Shown here piece after piece: positions 1 to 5,490 of a DNA stretch of 5,548 bases. This stretch comes from an uncultured Clostridium sp. Its GTDB lineage: Bacteria; Bacillota; Clostridia; Lachnospirales; Lachnospiraceae. The stretch lies in assembly GCA_958349075.1 (NCBI GenBank), contig CATWBR010000316.1, positions 1 to 5,548 of the forward strand. The letters run 5' to 3'. How positions within the stretch are numbered: the stretch's first letter is position 1; every line of letters starts with the position of its first letter. The notes under the pieces are model-generated. The model ran no database searches. It was not told the origin of the DNA and was given only the letters and a program-made list of their open reading frames with translations. A program made the position numbers and the translations under genes.

Positions 1-36
1 AGACTATCTTGGCTTATATAACTTAACTTCTTTTGT

Positions 37-1572
37 TTAACTAAGCTTTCCGGTAACCGACTCCACGATACGAACCAGCTCTCCTGAATGGATTAACTCC
101 CTGAGATACTCAATATAGGGATGGAGGAACATATCCTGCTCCATGACAGGAACGTGTCCGCCTATCTCTTTCATGACTGCGTCTGTGGCAGGAGCCCTGT
201 TCACGCCGGCGTCCAAAAACTGCTGTGTCTGATAGGCGGAAAGCAGCTCGATAGCCAGGATGTATTCCAGCTTTTCCGCCGCCGCCCCAGCCTTTTTACA
301 GGCATTGTAGCCCATTGCAACATAGTCCTCCTGGTTTCCGCAGGTGGGGGTGTTATCAATAGTAGCCGGGGTGGCAAGGCCCCGCATCTCGTTTAACAGA
401 CCGGCCTGGGTGTACTGGGGGATCATCAGTCCCGAGTTCAGTCCGGGGCTCTTGATACAGAACCACGGGTTTCCCGACAGGCTCTCGTCAATCAGGCGGT
501 TGTTTCTGCGCTCAGACATCTTTGCCATGCCTACGGCGGCGATGCAGGCGCTGTCCATCTCCATGCCTACATAGGAGGAATCCGGGTTACAGGCCGAGAT
601 TACATCCTGGTTTCCCTCACCCGGCCAGATGACGGGGTTATCACAGCAGGAGTTCATCTCAATCTCAATCGCTTCCCTGGCATCCTTCAGAGTCTTTTTA
701 GCGGCGCCGTGGAGCTGCGGGATGCAGCGGAGGGAGAGGGCGTCCTGGACTCGGCTTCCCCTGTATTTTTCAATAATGCCGGAGCCGTTTAAAATCTTTC
801 TTACATTTTCCGCTGTTTTTCCCTGCTCGCTGTGCGGGCGGACAGACATGACACGCTCGTCAAATGCATTCATGACGCCCTTGCAGGCTTCCAGAGTTGC
901 GGAACCGACAATATCGGCAGATTTAGCGGCATTTAATAGGTCGTAAATAGCCAGGGCCGCCATAGCGGTGGGGGAAGTGGTTCCGGATACCAGCGCAAGC
1001 CCCTCCTTGGAACTGAGTTCCAGAGGTTCCATACCGGCTCTTTGAAGCGCTTCACTGCCGGAAAGCAGCTCCCCTTCATACCAGGCTTTGCCTTTGCCGA
1101 GCAGTACGAGGGCCATGTGAGCCTCCGGGGCCAGATAGCCGACGCTGCCGCTGCCGGGCGCCCAAGGGGTAAGCCCCTTGTTTAAAAAGTCTCTGTAGTA
1201 TTTAAGAAGTGTAAGGCGTACTCCCGAGTATCCCTGCCCCAGGTTTTGGAGAACCATAAGCATGGTTCCCCTTACCCTCTCGATGGACAGCGGCTCACCT
1301 ACGGAAACAGAGTGGGAGAGAATGATGTTTTCCTGAAGCTTTGCCGTCTCATTTTTGCCGATTGCCTTGGTGCAGAGAGCGCCGAAACCGGTGGTTACTC
1401 CGTACATGACTTTCTCTTCGGCCACCCATTTTTCTACCAGTTCACGGGACTTCTTAACCCTGAGGCAGTATTCGTCGGAGAATTCCACCCTGGCGCCGTA
1501 TCTGACAACCGCGATAAAGTCTTCCAGGGTTATGGGGTTCCCCAGAATTATATTTTTAATACTGATATCCAT
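37..1572 (-). CDS. MIO-less HAL-fold lyase, probable ergothionase (trimethylamine-eliminating)
   Basis: A 511-residue protein of the aromatic amino acid lyase superfamily, close to the usual HutH length. Family signatures in order: YGVTTGFG (Tyr57), LSHS (His87), GSVG (142-145), SGTTSPTA (196-203), QDALSLRC (276-283, with Gln276 and Arg282), DNPVIWP, MSERR, GLNSGLMIPQ and GNQEDYVAMG (Glu415). The MIO-forming Ala-Ser-Gly-Asp that follows GSVG in classical ammonia-lyases is absent: GSVG is followed directly by YLAPEAHMAL, a net loss of three residues. The HutH MIO-pocket Asn is Ser196, the HutH pocket Tyr280 is Leu279, and the GNFHAE Phe is Pro330. The enzyme therefore should not be a histidine ammonia-lyase. 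A MIO-free HAL fold is known for ergothionase, which converts ergothioneine to thiourocanate plus trimethylamine, presumably in the cytoplasm. The preceding gene is a betaine-type transporter 60 nt upstream, so they are probably cotranscribed. The ATG at 1572 is preferred over an in-frame GTG at 1584 because AAGGTGG lies 8 nt before the ATG while the GTG lies inside that site. The reading frame is intact. The fold is near certain, the ergothionase assignment likely but inferred. Confidence 0.85.
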   Translation of the reverse strand: MDISIKNIILGNPITLEDFIAVVRYGARVEFSDEYCLRVKKSRELVEKWVAEEKVMYGVTTGFGALCTKAIGKNETAKLQENIILSHSVSVGEPLSIERVRGTMLMVLQNLGQGYSGVRLTLLKYYRDFLNKGLTPWAPGSGSVGYLAPEAHMALVLLGKGKAWYEGELLSGSEALQRAGMEPLELSSKEGLALVSGTTSPTAMAALAIYDLLNAAKSADIVGSATLEACKGVMNAFDERVMSVRPHSEQGKTAENVRKILNGSGIIEKYRGSRVQDALSLRCIPQLHGAAKKTLKDAREAIEIEMNSCCDNPVIWPGEGNQDVISACNPDSSYVGMEMDSACIAAVGMAKMSERRNNRLIDESLSGNPWFCIKSPGLNSGLMIPQYTQAGLLNEMRGLATPATIDNTPTCGNQEDYVAMGYNACKKAGAAAEKLEYILAIELLSAYQTQQFLDAGVNRAPATDAVMKEIGGHVPVMEQDMFLHPYIEYLRELIHSGELVRIVESVTGKLS

Positions 1573-1580
1573 ATTGCTTT

Positions 1581-1587
1581 CCACCTT
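1581..1587 (-). promoter_or_regulatory. Ribosome binding site of the lyase; decides its start
   Basis: On the minus strand AAGGTGG lies 8 nt before the ATG at 1572-1570. The alternative GTG codon (1584-1582) overlaps this site and has no purine-rich site of its own at a proper distance, so the ATG is the better start. Confidence 0.75.
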
Positions 1588-1632
1588 TTATTTTGTTTCT
1601 GATGTTAATGAGATATTTGTTCAGCCATGTTT

Positions 1633-3255
1633 TCAGGCTTTTGCTTCTTCCGCCGGTACTTCGGTTACTCCGGCTTCCACGTTGTCGGTGCAGGCTTCAA
1701 TGTCTTTCTTTGTCTGCGGGTCAAAGAAGAATACTTTAATACTTGCAATTAACTGAAGGATGAAGATGGCCAGTACGACGAAACCGCCGCAGGCTGCCAG
1801 ATACTTAACTCCGTCCACACCCTGTGAACCGCCGCCAAAGGCAACCATGATGCAGGCGATAAGGCCGATGGAAACGCCCCATACTACTTTCTGCCAGAGA
1901 GCAGGCTCTTCGTCGTGGCGTGCGCCTTCGGTACAGAGCGCTGCGATTGTGGTGGACATTGTGTCTGCTGTTGTGGAGAAGGCGGCAATCAGTGTAACGA
2001 TGATAACCGGAATCAGGATAGCGCCTAACGGTACATGTTTTAAGAATTCCCAGATACCGGATACGGCTCCACCTTCATTGATGGCAGCGATGATATCTGC
2101 TTTGCCGCTGATCTGCCAGTTAAGCGCTGTGCTTCCCCATACGGAGAACCATACGAAACCAAAGGATGCAGGCAGAATCCAGTTGATAATCAGGAACTGG
2201 CGGATTGTTCTTCCGTAAGCAATGATGGCAAAGAAGATACCCATCAGAGGAGCGTAAGCAATCCAGATAGCCCAGTCATACATGGTCCACCATGTTACAA
2301 GTGCGTCGCCGCCGACTGTGGATGGGTCAAAGCCCCAGGTCCAGAAACGATCCAGCCAGTAGCCCAGACCTACGTTAGCCATGTTGAGAATGTAAACGGT
2401 CGGTCCGATAATGAAAAGAAGGATTAAAAGCACATAGAAAATTTTGGATGTCAAACCGGCCAGCCATTTGATACCTTTGTCGATACCGGCAACGGATGCG
2501 GCGGTAAAGGTTACGGTGATAATTGCCGTCAGGATAAACCATACAATCGGGCCCTGAGCGATGCCGTAAGCTGCGGAAAGTCCTGTTCCGATTAAAGCGA
2601 GGCCGGCGCCAAGGGAGGAAGCCAGGCCGAGTGCGATTGCCAGAACGGATAAAACGTCCACCAGCGCTTTCCAGAACCCTTTTGTAATCTTCTGGCCAAA
2701 CAGCGGTGTCAGTGATGCGGAAACAGATAATTCTTGTTTACGGTTAAAATACATGTAAGCGATGATAACGCCGGAGAGGGCATACATGGCATACGGAATC
2801 ACCGTCCAGTTGTAGAAGCAGCGGCCAAGTGAGAAATATGCGGCTTCGTTAGTAAACGGCTGGACGCCGTAACCGTCCAACTCCCCATATACGTTTCCAA
2901 AATAAATCAGAACTTCGTTAACTCCATAAGTAATCAGTCCGGTCGCAATGCCGCCTGTCAGTGTCATGGCAAACCAGGAACCGAACGAATATTTCGATTT
3001 TGCCTGTGGGCCGCCAAGACGGATATTTCCGATCTTTGAGAAGCAGAGAAGGGATACCAGAACTAGTGTTACCATTGCAACGATCTGATAGAGCCAGCCG
3101 AAATTACCGAGGGACCATGTAAAAATTGCTTTGGTGACGTCCGTCAGCCAGGCATTGTTTACAACGCCGAGGATGGCGGCTCCGCCGACAACCAGGAAGC
3201 AGGGAATAAACACGCTCCAGCGGATCGGCTTTGAATTGGAATTATTTTCACTCAT
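1633..3255 (-). CDS. BCCT-family (betaine/carnitine/choline) transporter, candidate ergothioneine importer
   Basis: A 540-residue integral membrane protein with about 12 hydrophobic helices, a short hydrophilic N-terminus (about 12 residues) and a short acidic C-terminal tail (about 505-540), without the long tails of osmosensing BetP. BCCT landmarks: GGIATGLITYGVNE in the third helix (101-114), FYNWTVIPYAMYALSG (147-162), AGIDKGIKWLAGL (256-268), the family signature region WTMYDWAIWIAYAP (323-336) followed by GRTIRQF (348-354), and FSTTADTMSTT (426-436). The signature differs from the usual WTxFYWAWW: Asp replaces the second aromatic and Ile replaces one Trp, which suggests an altered substrate site. 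Thr428/Thr429 keep hydroxyls where BetP binds sodium, so Na+ coupling is possible, but exchange for a product, as in CaiT, is not excluded. BCCT proteins carry trimethylammonium substrates at the cytoplasmic membrane. Being first in an operon with a MIO-less lyase, it probably imports that enzyme's substrate. The ATG at 3255 has no adjacent Shine-Dalgarno; see the structured leader upstream. Family assignment is firm, the substrate is inferred. Confidence 0.9.
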   Translation of the reverse strand: MSENNSNSKPIRWSVFIPCFLVVGGAAILGVVNNAWLTDVTKAIFTWSLGNFGWLYQIVAMVTLVLVSLLCFSKIGNIRLGGPQAKSKYSFGSWFAMTLTGGIATGLITYGVNEVLIYFGNVYGELDGYGVQPFTNEAAYFSLGRCFYNWTVIPYAMYALSGVIIAYMYFNRKQELSVSASLTPLFGQKITKGFWKALVDVLSVLAIALGLASSLGAGLALIGTGLSAAYGIAQGPIVWFILTAIITVTFTAASVAGIDKGIKWLAGLTSKIFYVLLILLFIIGPTVYILNMANVGLGYWLDRFWTWGFDPSTVGGDALVTWWTMYDWAIWIAYAPLMGIFFAIIAYGRTIRQFLIINWILPASFGFVWFSVWGSTALNWQISGKADIIAAINEGGAVSGIWEFLKHVPLGAILIPVIIVTLIAAFSTTADTMSTTIAALCTEGARHDEEPALWQKVVWGVSIGLIACIMVAFGGGSQGVDGVKYLAACGGFVVLAIFILQLIASIKVFFFDPQTKKDIEACTDNVEAGVTEVPAEEAKA

Positions 3256-3295
3256 GTTTTTTGTTTGTATGGAAGTACGATTTATTCGTCTCCAT
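3248..3295 (-). CDS. Possible 15-codon leader ORF overlapping the transporter start
   Basis: On the minus strand an ATG at 3295-3293 opens a 15-codon frame (METNKSYFHTNKKHE) whose TGA lies inside the first codons of the transporter: the junction reads ATGAGTGA. It sits only 3 nt after the strong AAGGAG site, which is closer than ideal, and its ATG lies in the stem of a predicted hairpin. It could couple translation to the transporter, or be an accident of the structured spacer. There is no homology to support it, so it is a tentative call. Confidence 0.25.
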   Translation of the reverse strand: METNKSYFHTNKKHE

Positions 3296-3297
3296 AC
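3267..3297 (-). promoter_or_regulatory. mRNA hairpin between Shine-Dalgarno and transporter start codon
   Basis: A perfect 7-bp inverted repeat (GTATGGA / TCCATAC) encloses a second 4-bp stem (ACGA / TCGT) with a 5-nt loop. It begins 1 nt after the AAGGAG site and ends 11 nt before the ATG at 3255. Folding it out would reduce the distance from that site to the start codon from 43 nt to about 12 nt. Phage T4 genes 25 and 38 are known cases where such a spacer hairpin permits initiation from a distant site. Seen in sequence; function is inferred. Confidence 0.55.
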
Positions 3298-3298
3298 T

Positions 3299-3307
3299 CT
3301 CCTTTCC
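3299..3307 (-). promoter_or_regulatory. Distant Shine-Dalgarno (GGAAAGGAG) in the transporter leader
   Basis: This is the only strong ribosome binding sequence in the operon leader, but it lies 43 nt upstream of the transporter ATG and only 3 nt upstream of a short overlapping frame. No other purine-rich site is near the ATG; the 15 nt before it are mostly A and C. Its use for the transporter would need the intervening hairpin or translational coupling. Confidence 0.6.
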
Positions 3308-3327
3308 GTTTTTCTGACTTTATATAA

Positions 3328-3343
3328 AGCAAAACCCGTGCCA
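3328..3343 (-). promoter_or_regulatory. Sigma-54 (RpoN) promoter of the transporter-lyase operon
   Basis: The minus strand reads TGGCACGGGTTTTGCT, an exact match to the consensus TGGCACG-N4-TTGCW. The -24 GG lies at 3342-3341 and the -12 GC at 3330-3329, putting the transcription start near 3317 and giving a 5' leader of about 62 nt before the transporter ATG. The divergent neighbour encodes a sigma-54 activator, so the operon is very likely switched on by it. Confidence 0.92.
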
Positions 3344-3509
3344 ACTTTTTTGGATCCTGCCGGTATGGTGGAAAATATATTATAGTATTACACAATTTTC
3401 GCTGTATTTAAAAGTATTTTGAGAGAATTTAAAAAATAAACAAAAATCCTCAGGGAACCTTACAAATAAAATGGAATGACACTGGGATGCTATCATGTTA
3501 ACAAAAAAC

Positions 3510-3549
3510 GCATAACCATTTGGCATATTGCATAATCATTTGGCATTTG
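3510..3549. repeat. Tandem 20-bp direct repeat, candidate activator binding sites (UAS)
   Basis: Two adjacent 20-bp units (3510-3529 and 3530-3549) share 17 of 20 positions, with the common core GCATAAYCATTTGGCAT. The 20-bp period, about two helical turns, would place both on the same DNA face. They lie about 193-232 bp upstream of the sigma-54 transcription start and directly abut the -35 of the activator's own promoter. This is the expected place for an upstream activating sequence that could also autoregulate the activator. The repeat is seen directly; protein binding is inferred. Confidence 0.6.
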
Positions 3550-3551
3550 CC

Positions 3552-3581
3552 TTGACGGGACATCTTTTTATGTGCTACACT
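3552..3581 (+). promoter_or_regulatory. Sigma-70-type promoter of the activator gene
   Basis: TTGACG (3552-3557) serves as -35. An extended -10, TG-C-TACACT, has its TG at 3573-3574 and its hexamer at 3576-3581, with an 18-bp spacer. Transcription would start near 3588, about 40 nt before the ATG. The tandem repeats immediately upstream could modulate it. Confidence 0.6.
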
Positions 3582-3617
3582 TTGTTCATAATGTGTCGAT
3601 ATTGCACAGGAGAAAGC

Positions 3618-3621
3618 GGGG
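3618..3621 (+). promoter_or_regulatory. Ribosome binding site of the activator gene
   Basis: GGGG followed by A-rich sequence lies 6 nt before the ATG at 3628. A second purine-rich site, AGGAGA (3608-3613), lies 14 nt from the ATG and may contribute. No other in-frame start codon lies nearby, which supports this start. Confidence 0.55.
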
Positions 3622-3627
3622 AAAGTA

Positions 3628-5304
3628 ATGAAATTTTATGATTTTTACTTTGTTCTGGACGAGAATCAGGTAATGCTTCGCGTTGAATGGGGGACTCCAC
3701 AGGCTGAGAGTATGTACAGACTGCTTTTTTCCAACTGGATTCTGAGGGGAGAAAAGCCTTCCGGCGTCTTTTCCATGAAGGGTGATGAGAGGGAAGGCGA
3801 GATATTCTGGGACGAAGACCATTTTAATTTTGAAAAACTGGATGCGGCGGATGGACATTCCTATTTGTTTTTTAAGAAAAGGGATGATCAGGGATATCTG
3901 TTTGCAAAAACATTGGATCACATTGCCGAGGGAATCCAGATATATGATAAAAATGCCTGTGCCGTATTTTTTAATAAGGCCAGCAGGGAAATTGCCCATA
4001 TTCCCAATGATGTTCCGATAGAGGGGCGGCATCTGCTGGATATGTATAACCTGGATGAAAATATCAGCACGATTATGACGTGCCTGCGCACCCAGTCACC
4101 GGTAATAAACCGGGTGGATCACTACAAATCCAGCGACGGTATTTCTATTGCCACGGCAAACACCGCTTACCCCATCAGAAAGGGGAAGGAGCTTTTGGGT
4201 TCCGTCGTGTTTGAACAGAACAGCGATATTGTAAAAACGTATAATAAGAAAATGGGAGAGATCGACCATGCGCTGAAGCTCTATGAGGAGCACTCTCACT
4301 ATACGCGTTTCACAGGATATTCTTTTGAGCATATTATCGGCCACGGCGCGAAGCTGAAAGAGGCGGTGAATATAGCGAGAAAAGTAGCGCATCAGAACAG
4401 TTCCATTCTCCTGGTAGGGGAGACCGGGACGGGCAAGGAAATTTTCGCCCAGAGTATCCACAGGGCCAGCGGCCGGAAAGATAAGAAATTCGTTGCGCTG
4501 AACTGTGCGGCCATACCGGAGTCCCTGATTGAGAGCCTGCTGTTTGGAACGCAGAAAGGCAGCTTTACGGGCAGTGAGAATAAAGCCGGTTACTTTGAGG
4601 AGGCAGAGGGCGGAACCCTATTCCTGGATGAGTTAAATTCCATGAGCCTGAGCATGCAGTCCAAAATTCTGAGAGCGATACAGGAGAATACATTCCGCAG
4701 GGTCGGCGGTCAGAAAGACATCAAGATGGATGTGCGTATCGTTTCCTCCTGCAACGAGGATCCCTTCCATGCGATTGCAGAAAATCAGTTCCGGAAGGAT
4801 CTGTTCTACCGGCTGTCGACGGTTATGATTGAACTGCCGCCGCTTAGGGAGCATAGGGAGGATCTGGAGGAGCTGATTGAGTACCGGCTGAACGCCACGG
4901 CGTTTCAGTATGTACATTCTTTTTCCGGGATTGCCCCTGAGGTCATGGAGGTGTTCCGCGCCTATTCCTGGCCGGGAAATGTCAGGGAGCTGTTCCATGT
5001 GCTGGATTATGCACAAAATGTGGCGGACGGAGAGGTGCTGAAACGGGAACATCTGCCGGGCTATCTGCGCAAATTCGGCGAGGAAAGGAAAGAGGCAAGG
5101 CCCAGCGCTTCATTCGGAGAGGACGGCTTGTCCGGTTTTACCCCGGGTGTGGAGCTTCAGGGAATTATGGACGCATATGAACACCAGGTGCTCCAGAAGG
5201 CGTTGGAGCATTATGGTTACAATATCACAAAGACTGCGGATGCACTGGGACTGAGGCGGCAGAGCCTCCAATACCGGATCAAAAAGTACGGAATCATCAT
5301 ATAA
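3628..5304 (+). CDS. Sigma-54-dependent activator: PAS, AAA+ and Fis-type HTH domains
   Basis: A 558-residue bacterial enhancer-binding protein. Residues 1-88 belong to no domain I recognise. A PAS-like sensor follows at about 89-200 (from LFAKTLDHIAEGIQIYD to LLGSVVFEQN), then a short linker and the AAA+ core at about 232-470: Walker A GETGTGKE (264-271), sigma-54 contact loop GSFTGS (311-316, consensus GAFTGA), Walker B TLFLDE (330-335), arginine-finger region FRKDLFYRL (388-396) and WPGNVREL (448-455). The C-terminal Fis-type helix-turn-helix lies at about 530-556 (NITKTADALGLRRQSLQYRI). There is no response-regulator receiver domain, so it probably responds to a small molecule sensed by the PAS or N-terminal region, as proposed for RocR-like regulators. 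It is divergent from an operon carrying an exact sigma-54 promoter, so it most likely activates that operon; the signal may be the imported betaine or a catabolite. The contact loop keeps the essential Phe-Thr-Gly but has Ser for both Ala. Function class is firm, target likely, ligand unknown. Confidence 0.95.
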   Translation: MKFYDFYFVLDENQVMLRVEWGTPQAESMYRLLFSNWILRGEKPSGVFSMKGDEREGEIFWDEDHFNFEKLDAADGHSYLFFKKRDDQGYLFAKTLDHIAEGIQIYDKNACAVFFNKASREIAHIPNDVPIEGRHLLDMYNLDENISTIMTCLRTQSPVINRVDHYKSSDGISIATANTAYPIRKGKELLGSVVFEQNSDIVKTYNKKMGEIDHALKLYEEHSHYTRFTGYSFEHIIGHGAKLKEAVNIARKVAHQNSSILLVGETGTGKEIFAQSIHRASGRKDKKFVALNCAAIPESLIESLLFGTQKGSFTGSENKAGYFEEAEGGTLFLDELNSMSLSMQSKILRAIQENTFRRVGGQKDIKMDVRIVSSCNEDPFHAIAENQFRKDLFYRLSTVMIELPPLREHREDLEELIEYRLNATAFQYVHSFSGIAPEVMEVFRAYSWPGNVRELFHVLDYAQNVADGEVLKREHLPGYLRKFGEERKEARPSASFGEDGLSGFTPGVELQGIMDAYEHQVLQKALEHYGYNITKTADALGLRRQSLQYRIKKYGIII

Positions 5305-5402
5305 AAGGGTTAAATTCTTTTTATACCGGGGGAGAGAAAAGGTAAACAAAAGGATAATAGAAGAAATTAAATAAAAAATTTAAAAAAATCCACAAAAACC
5401 AC

Positions 5403-5431
5403 TTGCCATAGTGCATAAGTTATGATAGAAT
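5403..5431 (+). promoter_or_regulatory. Likely sigma-70 promoter of the tRNA-Gly gene
   Basis: TTGCCA (5403-5408) and TAGAAT (5426-5431) are separated by 17 bp, about 60 nt upstream of the tRNA 5' end. This implies a start near 5438 and a short leader removed by RNase P. A TTGACA at 5440-5445 has no good -10 at 16-18 bp. Confidence 0.5.
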
Positions 5432-5490
5432 ATTTCTCGTTGACAGGTCATTATAAAACTTGAGAACAGAAACAATTTATATAATTTTAT

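Noticed and set aside
1141..1155. Gly-Ser-Gly just before GSVG as a displaced MIO triad
   Set aside because: It lies upstream of the conserved GSVG, not after it, and aligns with the loop that precedes the triad in HutH, so it is not at the helix end where MIO forms.
37..1572. Annotation as histidine ammonia-lyase (hutH)
   Set aside because: The MIO-forming Ala-Ser-Gly is missing, the MIO-pocket Asn is replaced, and no hutU, hutI or hutG gene is next to it; the neighbour is a betaine-type transporter.
1573..1584. GTG at 1584 as the lyase start (four extra residues)
   Set aside because: The GTG lies within the AAGGTGG ribosome site, which is optimally placed for the ATG at 1572.
1760..2218. 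Open frames opposite the transporter, lyase and activator genes (e.g. 1760-2218 plus, 3586-4032 minus)
   Set aside because: Their translations have no recognisable domains, they lack ribosome sites, and they lie wholly or mostly within well-supported genes on the other strand.
3520..3550. Second sigma-54 promoter in TTGGCATATTGCAT or TTGGCATTTGCC on the plus strand
   Set aside because: The GG-to-GC distance is too short; sigma-54 needs about 12 bp between the GG and GC elements. The motifs are explained by the tandem repeat.
3591..3641. Short plus-strand frame from ATG at 3591 overlapping the activator start
   Set aside because: It begins almost at the predicted transcription start, has no ribosome site, and is out of frame with the activator.
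5300..5325. Terminator hairpin after the activator gene
   Set aside because: Only an A/T stem (TATAAAA / TTTTATA) with no GC core and no clean U-run after it; too weak to call.
5480..5485. TATAAT just before the tRNA as a -10 element
   Set aside because: It would start transcription at or inside the tRNA 5' end, and the nearest TTGACA is 34 bp away.
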